Shown: piece after piece, positions 1 to 11,175 of the stretch
How the letters are laid out: each line of letters starts with the position of its first letter
Position numbering within the stretch: the stretch's first letter is position 1
Assembly (NCBI GenBank): GCA_027924585.1
Contig: BSBM01000423.1
Location: 3,791,501-3,855,500 of the forward strand
Length of the DNA: 64,000 nucleotides
Origin: Larix kaempferi
Taxonomy: Eukaryota > Streptophyta > Pinopsida > Pinales > Pinaceae
Direction of reading: 5' to 3'
Translations under genes and position numbers: made by a program
The notes under the pieces: generated by a model
The model's input: only the letters and a program-made list of their open reading frames with translations
Database searches by the model: none
What the model was told of the DNA's origin: nothing

Positions 1-1570
1 ACTGCGGAGCAGGTTGTGGGTGTGCCGCAGGGGCTGCCTGGGGTGGATAATAAGCGGGTTGGGCTTGTGAAGGCGCAGGAGCTGGGGCAGCCTGCTGATG
101 GTAGTAAGGCTGAGGTGCGACTGGGGGAGCATAAGCAGGAGTCGCATAACTGAAGCACTGAGGTGGACATGAGGGTCCATGGGAATGGTGATGTGTCATA
201 GGAGCATACGAGTTGGTTGCTCCAGACTGTGAGGTAGCCCGCGAAAGGTCGGGGCCAGAGGTAGGACGTGCAATAGAAAATGGTTGGGGATGCGAAGAAA
301 CACGGCCAATGATACCGTCTGCAGCGTGGGATGCCCCCGGTGCATCGTGCTGGGAGGACTCACCGTGAGGGGCATCAGGTATAATGGTATAAAGGTAACC
401 CGACTGGGCGTAAATGAGGTCAAACTGTTGGGCCTTAAGGATGGCCTCTTCTTCAGACTGGGGTCTTTCTGATGCCACATCCTTAGCAATAACAGGGAGA
501 AGGGATTTGAGGAACCAATCTAGGAAGATACGGTCGTCTAGTTTGATCTTGCATAAGCTACGGCGTCGACGCCACTCATGGATGTGGTCCGTGATATGGG
601 TAGCCGTGTTTTGTCTGCAGGATAGGAGGATCTCAACACCCGCGTCATAGCGAACAGGCAACTAGAAGAACTGCAGGAAGGTAGAGGCGAGGGAAGCAAA
701 GGTGGCGTGGGTCCCATGTGGTTGCTCGATATACCATTTGGCTGCAGAGCCAGTGAAGGTGCGCTGTAAGAGACGGAGGCGAACAGAGTCGTCCACTATG
801 GAGTTAGAGGAACACCATAGGTGGAAAGACATGATATGGTTTTGTGGGTCCTCACCGACCTTGCCCTCGAACTTAGGGATGTCAGAGGGGAGCTTGGTAG
901 GCATATGAGGCCATGTAGGGTCATGTCGAATAGGATCGTTGGTCAATCTGGCCAGGTCAGGTAGGTTGAGGCTAGCCATGAATGGCAAACTGGAAGAAGG
1001 ATGTGACACAGTAGTGGGTTGGACCAAGTTGGGGCCAGTGCCCCCAAGTGGAGGGACAAGATTTGGGGTGGTGCCCCCAAGTGGGGGAACTGAGGTAGTG
1101 GAGGATGGTCCAGCACCACCATGGGTAGTGTGAGCCACTGATGTAGTGGGGATAGGTATTCCCGCTGCGGGAATAGGTACCGTGAGGGGGACGGTAGATG
1201 GGAGTCCCATGGAGGGCATACCCAAAACAGGTGTAGTGACTGGTGTAGTGGTGGATGTGCCACCAATGGTCCCTATCACAAACGGAGTGGAAGTCGTGCC
1301 AGCCATGGGGCTAGTAGGGGCAGTGTAAATAGGGTTCTCAGACTCTTCGTCAGAATCGGAGGTAAAGTAAGGAGCGTCACTATCTGGTGACGGAGTCCTA
1401 CGTCGCTGACGAGTGGAGTCAAGTGACAAGGCTCTAGATCTGTGATGGGTGGTATCAACGGATGATGATCGGAATCGATGACGGGTGGTGTCAAGAGAAC
1501 CGTGCTGTGGGGGCTCGCCCCTGAGGCGCCGAGAATGTCTCGGGGACTCAATGGTGACAGATGGTGTCAA
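1..1570 (-). pseudogene. gag: gag of element B1 (partial, broken)
   Basis: Capsid/nucleocapsid polyprotein of a Ty3/gypsy element, which packages element RNA in the cytoplasm. The minus frame from 1570 has a Ser/Arg-rich N-terminus (RHSRRLRGEP), a Pro/Thr/Gly-rich linker with repeated PPLGGT, then the conserved gag core (KFEGKVGEDPQNHIMSFHLW ... AAKWYIEQPHGTH) near residues 215-300. The first stop, at 662-664, is TAG where the B2 copy has CAG. Past it the same frame stays similar to B2 as far as base 1 (YDAGVEILLSCRQN, then a His/Pro/Gln-rich tail). No in-frame ATG lies between the upstream stop and the conserved part; the open frame begins at a TTG, so the true start is unresolved and may depend on splicing. 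Short ORFs on the other strand here are shadows. Confidence 0.85.
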
Positions 1571-3105
1571 ATCTATGTGGGTTGAGGTGAGTATAAAAAC
1601 AGCTCAAAAAATCCTAATGCAACCAAGTGTGCAGAAGGACAGCTAAAAAACAAGGCACTCAGGCCAACAACCAACTCAAAACACCCACTGCAACAGCTGT
1701 GCTACAATATGTGGAGTATCAACAAAGATGGTCAGAATACCAACAAGCAGCAGGTTTCCTAGAAATGAAAAATGGTGGACTCACTAGACCAAAGGGAGGT
1801 AAAGGAGCATGCAAACACCTAACTAAAAGTATTCTGACTCAACTAAACATATCCTCTGCAAGGTGATGAAATCCAAGTCAGACAATATGAGTAGAAAAGC
1901 CAAGTGGCTATGATATCCCCCTACCGGGAGGGACACCGGGTAGTCAATCCTAGAAGAATGGCAACTAAGATACCCCGTTCATGACACGTCCAGAAAGGTG
2001 AATCTGCCGTTTAGTTCGTTGACCGCAATACCCCTATACAGGGATATCCCGCGAACCGCGAAAGGTAGCCCTTCGGTTACTGAATGGAGTGCGGTATTCC
2101 ACTCAGGCCTCCGGAACCAGTCTCCCGACTTCAACCCTCCTAAGGGAGAGGCCCTCTGATAAACTGGTCGTGACCATGCCAAAAAGTACTAGGGGATTTT
2201 GGTTCCCTATTTGGACAACAACTATGTCTCAAGTGAAAGTGACCGAGGGGTGTTCTTGGAAGCCTATCCCCCCGACCCTACCTAACTATAATAATTATTT
2301 TGTGTTCCCCAAGTGGGTTTAGAATGTTGGTTTAATTAGGTACTTTTTAAGGCTCACTTGAATTATGTGACAGAGTGTGTGCTCGTGAGGTTATGAGGAA
2401 CCCAACATAGAAGTGCCACAAGGGGGGCAACTTCTAACTATCAATAATACTGAAATTGAAATTTTAACTTGCAAAATTTTCTGAATTAAAAAATACTGAA
2501 ATTTTAAAAAGAAATCTGTAAAAAGAACAGAAATTATGTTGCAGAAAAGCTGTAGGGAAGTTTGGCTGCAGGTAGGACAGAGGGCTGTTCAGATGCAGAA
2601 AATATTGCAGCAAAAGGGGCTGGGCTCAAATTAGGGAAAAAATGCAGAGATCAGACCGCGGGTCTGTGGCGAATTGGAACAGGCGGACCGCGGGTTTAAT
2701 GGAAACAGACGCGGTCAGGTCGCGGTTATCGGGCCGACAAGCGCAATCAGGACGCAGGAAACTGGGAAAAAGACGCAGTCAGGTCGCAGAAAAAAAGGCT
2801 AACAGACGTAGTCGGGACGCCGGAAAGAGGCTGAAAGCCGCAGTCGGGACGCGGGAAAAAGGCCGACAGGCGCAGTCAGATCGCAACAAACAGCTGATTA
2901 GCCGCGGTTGAATCGCAGGTAACAGACTTGAATCCGCCGGAAGGGCGTCGGAAGCAGTCTGAGAGCCGCGGTCGGGTCGCAGGTAAAGTCCTGAAAGACG
3001 CGGTCGGGACGCGACTGCAGAGGGAAAAGACGCGGTGTGCGGCGGCCGAAAGGGACAGCCGAAAGGAAAATTTTTTTAAAACGGAAACCAGAAATTCAAA
3101 ATCTA
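1571..3105 (-). other. Untranslated leader of element B1
   Basis: About 1.5 kb between primer site and gag, with no credible ORF. It is conserved with the B2 leader (58978-60540), including a block at 1880-2320 that matches 59830-60280 in reverse complement. The LTR-proximal third is a CpG-rich repeat array annotated separately. Confidence 0.75.
2640..3062 (-). repeat. CpG-rich degenerate ~33-bp minisatellite in B1 leader
   Basis: Units of the type gcagtcgggacgcgggaaa recur about every 30-35 bp (near 2713, 2742, 2774, 2808, 2842 and 2873), alternating with short A/G-rich runs. The array is much richer in CpG than the AT-rich surroundings and is conserved in B2 at about 59040-59470. Confidence 0.75.
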
Positions 3106-3117
3106 GGGGAGTCGCCA
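3106..3117 (-). promoter_or_regulatory. Primer binding site of element B1
   Basis: On the minus strand TGGCGACTCCCC lies four bases downstream of the LTR end (…CTACA). This is where a tRNA 3' end primes minus-strand DNA. B2 has TGGTGACTCCCC at the same place. The tRNA was not identified. Confidence 0.7.
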
Positions 3118-3121
3118 AAAC

Positions 3122-3826
3122 TGTAGCTAGGGTTTTACTCCTAGCTTGTGCAAATGAGCACCTACTAAGGAGAATGGACTCCTTAGTAGTAGTTCAGTAA
3201 ATGTAAATAATTAAGCTAAAACAAAGATATAAACTACTTCTAAAACATGCATGAAACATAAACAACAAATTTAAATAATGGTTTTTTATATTGATATTAC
3301 CTCCAATGTGGAGGTTGATGAAGCTCCTTGCAATGTCCAAGAGGGTTGCTCCAAGCTCCAATATGCTCCTTCTCTTTCTCCAATGGTGGGAATGGGCCAA
3401 AAGTGGCTCTCAAGGTGAAAGTAGTTCAATGGTGAACTAGGGTTTCGAGAGAGATTTTGGCAGAGTAAGGGTGCTTGTGATTGTGGATATGGAATAAGGG
3501 ATCTCCATCACCTATTTATAGTTTTTTGGTGGTGGAGTGCTGACCCATGGTTTTGGGAAACACATGGTTTTGGGCAGCTGTATAGGGTTTTTTCCTCCTT
3601 TTCCTCATTATTTTATATTTTTTCTTCCCTTTTTAGGGGTTTTTGCTATTTTTAGAGGAAAAAGGGGGTTTTTTAGCCTTTTTTAGGCTATTTTGAGGGT
3701 TTTATGGCCTTTTGGAGGCTTTTTAATGGGATTTTTTGGGATTTTAAGGGAAATATGGTAGGAAAATGGACAAATGAGCCATATAATGTGGTAGATGAGC
3801 TAGTGAGCACTTTTTGGGTGTTAACA
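3122..3826 (-). repeat. 5' LTR of element B1
   Basis: 705 bp, TGTTAACACC…CTACA on the minus strand, matching the B2 LTR at 58236-58961 in reverse complement. It holds a TATA motif and poly-A/T-rich blocks (runs of ccctttttaggg type) in its upstream half. Confidence 0.85.
3511..3521 (-). promoter_or_regulatory. TATA box in B1 LTR
   Basis: CTATAAATAGG on the minus strand, about 310 bases from the LTR start; the same motif stands at 58563-58573 in B2. It is probably the Pol II promoter of the element. Confidence 0.6.
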
Positions 3827-4063
3827 CTTATATACTAAGTCTATGCCCAATACTATGAGTCAAAACCATGGGACATATAATACTACAGGACGACTTACAA
3901 AGCATATGCGTCCAATACTATGGGTCAATACTATGGGATAATATAAACTACGGATCAACAAATACTACGGGACGACTTAGAAAGCATATGCGTCCAACAA
4001 CAATATACTAACATAGTAAAGAGAAGGGTTGACATAGGTTCCTAACATTAACTATGTGAATAT
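3827..4063 (-). repeat. 3' noncoding tail of G with a direct repeat
   Basis: A ~37-bp motif (aatactac.gggacgactta…gcgtccaa) occurs at 3879-3915 and 3961-3997, 82 bp apart, with shorter repeats of 'caatactatg' between. No ORF. It lies between the downstream ORF and the B1 insertion. Confidence 0.6.
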
Positions 4064-5083
4064 TTAATCGATAAAGGGGTAGTAGTCAAGAGGTTTTTCC
4101 TTACCAGCTGCATCATACAAATGCCAGATCGATGTATGGTCGAGCGCGAGTTGGATATGCTTTATCGGGAGAAGAATTCTTCGGACAATATGATGCACCC
4201 TCCATCTGGTCGACTGAGTTTTGATATTTTTGAACCAAACATCCAGCCAGATCTTAACTATAGATGATCCCAGCCGACTGCCTCCATGCGTAAATCAACA
4301 CAAGTTTTCCATCAAGATAGTCATTTCTACTGTGAAGTCCTTATTTCTAGTTCATCGAATGTGTGTCATGGAAATACAAATGATTAAGGATGGGTATTGA
4401 ATACTCACACCCACTTCTTGGAACTTGAAGCATATATTCTTTATTATGTCAGCCAAATAATCAACCCATTTATATACTTTTCCTCGTGCTTTCATGTTCT
4501 TAACCGCCTCTACCATGTCAATTTCGAGATCTGAACCTCGATCGAAACTTGAAAGGACAATCAAAACGATTCTAGCAGCTATCTTATAATGGGCATAATT
4601 AATGTGATTTACCACTAGACCTCTGGATTTCTTACCAGTGAGGTGATCTGTGAATTCTTTAACCAGTTCTGGTCTTTTTCATGTAGGTACATCCTCTCCT
4701 TTGTTTTATAAGCCCGTGATCTTGTGAATGATTGCACCGTTTATTTTGACAGGAACATCGAAATAAAACTTCCTGTTGTGATACATGCTGATTATAAATT
4801 GTGCTATAATGTATTTTAATCCACCAAAATGTTCAATCAGGGGTGCGTGCATATAATTTAATATTTTAGCAGTTTGTGGCTTATCAACTGGCTCCCTCCA
4901 GTGGTCGGCTGATTCCTTTCGCCAAGTAAGAATGTCGCTTCAGGTTCTTATCCAATGTGGCTCCACAAACTTAGCTTTCCAGATCAACTGCAAATGGGTT
5001 TCCATGGGAGACTGGGATTTCTCAAGTTCTCGCACTTTGGATGCGGTGGACCGAGTTATCGTCTGACCTTTCCTTGGTGCCAT
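4064..5083 (-). pseudogene. Downstream (post-integrase) ORF of gypsy element G
   Basis: Not recognised with certainty. An ATG at 5083 (MAPRKGQTITRSTASKVREL) opens a frame that runs exactly 340 codons to a TAA at 4064-4066, with no net indel but five internal stops. That pattern suggests a once functional protein broken only by point changes. The N-terminus is basic and Ser/Thr-rich. The central part has a conserved-looking block (FYFDVPVKINGAIIHKITGL) followed by charged helices. The block resembles the 'g..v.f….I….glp' pattern of the putative plant transposon protein domain found in some Athila-type elements; this comparison is from memory. It lies in the same sense as pol and about 550 bp downstream, where env-like or accessory ORFs occur in some plant gypsy elements. 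No signal peptide or membrane segment is evident, so an env role is not supported. Confidence 0.6.
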
Positions 5084-5635
5084 GGTTGATGCAAGGTTCT
5101 CTGGTTCAAGATCGGGTTCTGGTGGCTCTGAATTCCGGTTCTCAAGCTCTTGACAAAAGAGTATTCAGGAATCCTCGAGTTCTAGATTTATAGCGGAAGA
5201 TTTCTGAACGGGGGAATGGGAAGTAGATGGCTACGTTAAAGACTGATTTGATGAGGACATTAAATGGGAATGGCAGGTTATCGGTGCCTTGATGGTTGCA
5301 TTCTGCCTTAGCTATCCTATTGGTCAGCCATCCTGACTATTTTTATATGTTGCTTCTACATCAGAGGGACGTTGGTGTATTTATTTTATGTTTTCATGTA
5401 GGCCAGAATTGGTTTGGCGATGTCGATGAACAGGTTCATCCAGTCAACTAATTCTATCATGTCGACGGTCATGCATCGATCTCTTTCACTTCGATTCTTT
5501 CTTTCGCAAATATTTCTCGTCCAGTCCCTTATCATCATGTATTTTATATAACTTGCTTTTGGATGAATTGTTTATAATACTTATCTCTCCAAGGTTGGTT
5601 ACAACCATTTTTTTTTTGTTTTTGTTTTGAATGCA
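5084..5635 (-). other. Spacer between integrase and downstream ORF of G
   Basis: About 550 bp with no convincing ORF or repeat. It may carry the signals for expressing the downstream ORF, but nothing specific is visible. Confidence 0.4.
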
Positions 5636-6790
5636 TCATGTCTTGTAGTGCTTAAGTCGGGCGCCATTAACAATTTTTTTGAAAACACTACCTTGTAACG
5701 TCTTCAGTTGGACTGAACTATTGGGATTTATAGTTTCGACTATGTAAGGGTCCATCCACTCTGTGTGTAGTTTCTTGGGTTTACCCTTAATGCAACTATT
5801 ATATATAAAATCTAAGTCACCAGCTGAAATATTTTTCACTTGATGTTTCGATTGTGCCATGCTTTTTGTTGTTGTTTATGGATCACTTAGTGCTCGATTT
5901 CTATCTTTTGGGATTCATCAAGCCTCAACAATTGAATAAAGCACTCTTTTTGTGCATCTTCAAAATCAATATGTAATACTTCTATGATTGTTGGAGCTTG
6001 TCATCGAAAATGCAAGGGAATGACTGCTTCTTTCCCATAGACAAGTGTGAAAGGTGTTTGGCCTGTCGTTCTCTTATACACCATTATGTATGCCCATAGA
6101 ACAACATGTATTTTATTGTCCTAGTCGTCTTTATCCATGTTACACATTTTCGTCAGTCCTTTGGTGAGTGTTTTATTGAACACTTCGAAGGCATCGTTGG
6201 ATTGTGGGTGATAAGTTGTGCTTATTTTATGCTCAATTGCAAATTCTTTTGTTAGTGCATCAATAATCTTACAGACAAAATGTGTACCTTGGTCACTAAT
6301 TAAAGTCAATGGGAATCTGAATCGTGTAATGATATTCTTGTAGATGAATTTAACGGCAACTTCGTTGGAACATGTTTCGACCGGTTCTGCTTCTTCCCAT
6401 TTAGTGACGTATTCTACCTCAGTAATAATGTAATGTGCACCTGTACCTCTGCCAATTAATGGAAAAGGTCCAATAAAATGAATTTCCCATATCTCAAATG
6501 TTTTGCTTGGATTAACTAGAATCAAGGAAATTTATGTGCTTGGCAGAGGTCAACCCATGCGTTCACATTTATCACGTTTGTTTACAAACTCTCGACAGTC
6601 TTTGTGAACTGTCAGCCACCAAAGTCCAGCCTGTAGAATCTTTCTCATTGTGATATCAGCATGGTAGTGTCCTCCTTCCGGTCCGTAGTGTACTTCTAAA
6701 AGTATGCTCTGTCGCTCATGTTCAAGTGCACACCGATGCAATACATCATCTAGGCCAAGTTTCTACAACAATCCATTGATGAGAGTATAA
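5636..6790 (-). pseudogene. int: Integrase of gypsy element G
   Basis: Joins element cDNA to chromosomal DNA in the nucleus. Three frames carry the parts in order. First an H2C2 zinc-binding segment (EVHYGPEGGHYHADITMRKI … CREFVNKRDKC, 6741-6550). Then the catalytic core (EIHFIGPFPL, LISDQGTHF, TTYHPQSNDAFEVFNK, 6525-6121); the first motif reads HFIGPF where the family has a D in D-F-x-GPF, so one catalytic Asp appears lost. Last a C-terminal domain (GKPKKLHTEWMDPYIVE … VNGARLKHY, 5860-5636) of the GKL-W-GPY-V type without a chromodomain. Frameshifts and stops separate the parts. In G it follows RNase H directly. Confidence 0.85.
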
Positions 6791-6849
6791 GGTGCAGCTT
6801 TCATTGCAAGAATCTTCTTCTTATTTGGAATCCCTTATGGAGCTTGTTC

Positions 6850-7686
6850 ATCCTCGAGGCATTGTGCTATCTCTGCAAGTTCTGAGGGGACACTTCGATT
6901 CTGAAAAGATGTGCGTCTAGTAGATCATCTTCTATACTTATCGGTTCCTCTCCGGTGTTAATTCTTGACAAATGGTCTGGTCCAACATTCGCCTTCCCTG
7001 GTTGGATTACTACTTCAAATTCAAACTCCTGGAATAGTAATATCCAACAACATAATCTCCCATAATGCAATGGTTTATTGACTAAATACTTCAAGGCTTG
7101 ATGGTCTCTGTAGAATACAAAAGGATTATCCAATAAGTAATGTCGGTATTTCTGTAGTGCAAATACCATTCTTAATGCTTCTCTTTCTATGGTAGAATAG
7201 TTCCTCTCTGGTTTATTCAGCTTCCTGCTACTGAAAGCATTAGGGTAATCCGTTCCATCATCTCCAGGTTTTGTTAAGATAGCACCGACTGCTATTCCAG
7301 ATTCATCAATATGGACATGGAACTTAACCGACCAGTTTGGAAAATGTAGGATGGGTGCTTCGACAAGTTTTGTCTTCAATATGTCGAATGATGTATTGCA
7401 CTCATCAGTCCACTTGTACTCCTGATTTTCTTTCAACAATTCTTCCAGAGGATATGTCATGTCGGAATAATGTTTGATAAAATTTCTATAATATCTCGTA
7501 TGACCCAACGGGATTCACACTTGTTTAAGATTAATTGGGGGCTTCAAGTCGAGAATGATTTTTATTTTTGCATAGTCGACCTTGATGCCTTATTTACAAA
7601 ATACATGGCCTAGTAGTATTCCGATAGGAGTCACAAAGGTGCACTTATTTATGTTCAGCGACAACTGGATCTGTCGACAATGTTCG
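6850..7686 (-). pseudogene. pol: RT C-terminal part and RNase H of gypsy element G
   Basis: Continues the reverse transcriptase interrupted by H at 7687. The join reads in frame from 17678 leftward into 7686 (MLEHCRQIQLSLN). Then come LGHTRYYRNFIKHYSD (RT connection), ILHFPNWSVKFHVHIDESGI (first RNase H strand), SSRKLNKPERNYSTIEREAL and FYRDHQALKYLVNKPL (the usual DHQALKYL motif), ending VIQPGKANVGPDHLSR. The block from 7508 to 6867 is open for 213 codons. Upstream of it are two in-frame stops and a lost frame near 7510. The order is normal for Ty3/gypsy pol. Confidence 0.88.
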
Positions 7687-9136
7687 TGTAACGTCCCCTT
7701 CCATCATCAAATGCAAGGAAGGAAACATTAACAACACACCGGGGCTTTTGGCAGACTTAGCCCCAATATTATTTCTCATAAATTCATAACAATTAAAAAC
7801 TTCTGTGTGCAGATTCAACTCAATATAAACACAGCGGAATTAAACATAATAATACACAGAAGCATAGATTCACATCAGCATATTTATCTCAAGCAATCAA
7901 CAGGCAGAGAACTAAATCCCCTTCTTATGCTACTTCATATTGATTTCATTAACATGCAGAATAATCATTCAAATACCACTTTGCAGAACACAGATTGTAT
8001 ATAATTTAATCCACAAAGAATACTTATCTTGCAACGCAAATGTCCAATGACTGGCTACGTGAGAGCAACATTCCACCCAACCATAGATCTCTGTCCAGCC
8101 TTTATTCTTTCAGCTAAGAGATCACCCCCGAGCTAGGCTGTGTATCCACTAAGGAGGAACTAGATGGCTCACTTACGGTCAGGGTTTCACTCAAACAACC
8201 TTGCTAAGCCAACACACAGTTGGGTTTTTCAAGCATGCAATGGGAAATGGAGGAGGATGCTAGTCCCCTGAGCTCAATCCCAGAGCCACATACACTTCAA
8301 GCTGGACTCAGCAATCCCATCCCCTGTTCATACATCCACACTTGGATTTCTCACAACTCTATCACGAATAACCCCAAATCCGTCACTGATTTTCTGGGCT
8401 GTTAAAACTGGGTTTTCCCATGGATTTTGGGGTAGCTATTGCTCCCAAATTCGCCCCAAGGTTCATACCAATGGATCCCCCATTGGATTCCACTGTCCAA
8501 TACCAAATCTGGGCGTTTTTGGCTCTTCAAAACGTGGGTTCTTTCAAAGTCGCGATTTCTGGTTTTTCTCTCTACTGGCAATTCGTTTTTTTGGATGGAA
8601 AATGGTGCTGGTAACTTCCACAATGGAAGGGGGATGAGGAAGAAGCAACCTCCCATGAGTTTGAGTGACTTGTGGCACAAGAAAACAGAGCCCATGCTCT
8701 GCCATACAAATTTCTGGGCTGCCCATGCTCCATTGAAGCCATGGACTGAAATCCTCAACCACTTCCTTACAACAGAAATAAATGTTAGCAAGGTAAGTCA
8801 AATGGGTTCTCAAGGTGACATATGGAAGCCTATGGTTCAATCCCACAACCCCCTCACCACTCCCTAGTGGATACACGTGGCCCCTTCTCATTCGTTGCCT
8901 CCGTAGCCAGTTTTGGTATTTTATATTGCATGATGTTTATTTACATCCTTTTTACAATTTGCATGGCTTAAGAGCACATGGGAATCAAAATATCAATGCC
9001 TGCCTTTTAATCAAAATTCATGCTTTCACTAGTGGGGCCTTGGCCTTGAGCTCCACGCTAGAAAAACATTCATCACATGTACACATTATTTACATTAAAT
9101 GCTAATACATCCTAAGAGTCAGAATGGGGTATTACA
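7687..9136 (-). repeat. 3' LTR of element H
   Basis: On the minus strand it starts TGTAATACCCC and ends GGGGACGTTACA. It is 1450 bp, exactly the length of its partner, with only scattered substitutions. ORFs inside it (for example 8402-8791) recur in the other LTR and show no protein family. Confidence 0.93.
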
Positions 9137-9151
9137 ATCCCCTCCCCCTTA
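9137..9151 (-). promoter_or_regulatory. Polypurine tract of element H
   Basis: TAAGGGGGAGGGGAT on the minus strand abuts the 3' LTR: the primer for plus-strand DNA synthesis. This fixes the element's orientation. Confidence 0.85.
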
Positions 9152-9252
9152 GAATAACACTGTCCTCGGTGTTCCAAGACTTAGGCATACATATACAATT
9201 TACACCTGTCCAAAACTTCAAAACTTTGCAGATCTTCCCTGCATTTTGTTCT

Positions 9253-9732
9253 TTACTTTGAACTTTCAGGACCAAGTCCTTTGATTTTCACGAGCTGCTC
9301 CTGCTGATTCGGATCTTCCAGCTCATCCATAAGTCTGAAAAATTTATGGCTGCTACCCTGTTGAGGTTCTCTTATTGGGCAGTTGCGGAGGCAATGATCC
9401 CCTCCACATTTCCAACACTTCACTGGTTGCTTCATCTTTACCTACTCAATTTTCTTTGAGTCTTCCCATCTGGAGCGTTTCTTAATCAGATGATTGGATG
9501 AATGCTTCTTCATTGAACCATTTTTCTTTCCCTTGTTGATTGCCCTCATAATGCTCTTTACCTCTTTCTGCAGACGAATAGAGTCCTGCAAGATCTTGTG
9601 GTTCATCTCGTTCTGCTGCTTTTGCATCTTGAGCATCTCTCCAAGATTTTCTTGGGTCTTGGCAATTATTTGAAGAATACTTCCAACCAATTCTAGTAGC
9701 CCTTGGTCTGCCGCCATGGTCAATGGAAACAA
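9253..9732 (-). pseudogene. gag: Short gag-like ORF of element H (coiled coil plus zinc knuckle)
   Basis: One minus frame of 160 codons from the ATG at 9732 (MFPLTMAADQGLLELV), broken once by a TAG at 9436-9438 where CAG is the likely ancestor. The N-terminal half is a heptad-rich, Glu/Lys/Gln-rich coiled coil (AKTQENLGEMLKMQKQQNEM) followed by a basic Lys-rich stretch. The C-terminal part has a zinc knuckle CWKCGGDHCLRNC of the C-x2-C-x3-H-x4-C type common in plant gypsy gag. The usual ~200-residue capsid core between them is missing, so this looks like a deleted gag keeping the oligomerisation and RNA-binding ends. It sits 116 bp from the 3' LTR, an unusual place for gag, with 6.5 kb of noncoding leader before it. 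Confidence 0.7.
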
Positions 9733-9739
9733 CTGACCA

Positions 9740-10602
9740 CACTTTGCTCACTAGCAACACTTGCCTGCACCGGCTGCAACCAATTTATTCAATTTTCACC
9801 TATGAAATTCATCATTACAATTCTCGTTAGGCCAAGCATAACCCAAACATTTTTTAAAAAATCAGTCAACGGTTTTTTTCCCCAGTTGACATGGATAGTC
9901 CATGCTTTACTCGTGAGACTTCCACACTTTTTATGCTTGCCCAACATACACATGAATTCCTTCATGTTCATCCATTCACAGGAAATTCATTAATTGGCAT
10001 TCACAATTCACTTTAATCAAATAAACACACTTTTACTTTCAGTCATGCATGCATTCAACAATTTTCTAATTCTATAAATGCATCAATAAAAAGGAAAGAG
10101 AGAGAGCAGTAAGAGTTTTCTCCTCTTAGTCTTGTTCCATTCTAGAACCCACACCACCACTGTGGTTTTCATGCTCTTGTCCTCTTTCACTTCACATGAA
10201 TGCTCGACTTGTCCTTCTTGGCTATGACACGTAGTGTCTATGGTCTATTCTAGATCTCTCAACCATGGAGTTCCTCCACTTGGTTGGTCTAACTCTTGGC
10301 TACTAGGATTCACACAGTTCCACTAGCCCCATCTTTCATTACTGCTCATGCTAAGCTCTTTAGGGTGGTTACATGTCCACACGCATCCTTGAGATGCTTT
10401 CATAGTCATTGCTTCCAGCAATACCTACACTCAAACATTGAATTAATCCACATGTTTAGTTTATTTTCATAGGAAATCATAACCAAATCATATACCAAGA
10501 AATTACAAGATAACCAAATACTTATCTGCATTAGATGTCTTCACTTTATTCCATAGGGTCCTTCTTTGCTTTACAAGCCTTGGAATCGCCTATGGATTTA
10601 GG
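9740..10602. other. Noncoding interior of element H
   Basis: AT-rich, no protein signal. A block at 10545-10602 ('…agggtccttctttgctttacaagcc') recurs diverged at 11080-11130, so the 46-bp array lies within a larger, older duplication. Confidence 0.5.
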
Positions 10603-11175
10603 TGTTTGGCCAGCGCGCACGCTGCCCCTCAACATCAAATAACCTTGTATGTTTGGCCAACACATAGGCTGCTCCTAATCACCAATAATCTTGCATGTTT
10701 GGCCAGCATGCAAGCTGCTCCAAATCATCAATAATTTCGCATGTTTGGCCAGCACGCAGGCTGCTCCAAATCATCAATAATCTCGCATGTTTGGCCAGCA
10801 CGCAGGCTGCTCCAAATCATTAATAGTCTTGCATGTTTGGCCAGCACGTAGGCTGCTCCAAATCATTAATAATCTTACCCAACCAGCCACTCTCTGGATT
10901 TACCAAGCAATTTATAGTTCTTTCAGGGTCCTTGCTTCCTATATGGCCAAGGTTTACAACAAAGAAACAATAGTGCATCAGCTTAACTGTTACAAGACTT
11001 ATACATGTAATCTTCATTATTCCAAACAAGAAATAAATGAAAATGAATACTTATCTATATTGTGCATTTCTTCTCTGGTCCACAGGGTCCTGCTTTTACT
11101 TTATAAGCCTTGGGATCCTCCTGCGGACTAGGATGTTTGGCCAGCACGCAGGCTGCTCCAAATCATCAAATAATC
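10603..11175. repeat. 46-bp tandem repeat array in element H
   Basis: 'tgtttggccagcacgcaggc' begins units spaced exactly 46 bp apart (atgtttgg at 10649, 10695, 10741, 10787 and 10833, with a diverged first unit at 10603). A seventh unit lies apart at 11133. The central units differ by only a few bases. Units abut, with no spacers. Confidence 0.9.

Larger units (their letters stand above)
1..3826 (-). mobile_element. Ty3/gypsy LTR retrotransposon B1, 5' portion (continues left of window)
   Basis: Read on the minus strand it runs 5' LTR (3826 to 3122), primer site, a 1.5 kb leader and gag, which leaves the window at base 1. The LTR starts TGTTAACACCC at 3826. The next bases on the plus strand, cttat (3827-3831), should be its right-hand target duplication, whose partner lies outside the window. 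It is inserted in the 3' end of gypsy element G. A second copy of the family, in the opposite orientation, begins at 58236, and comparing the two defines LTR, leader and gag. Confidence 0.88.

Noticed and set aside
8402-8791. 129-codon minus-strand ORF, repeated at 16938-17327
   Set aside because: Repeated only because it lies in both H LTRs; near-identity reflects a recent insertion and not selection.
10603-10878. CRISPR-like regular array
   Set aside because: Units abut with no unique spacers, and the setting is a plant retrotransposon.
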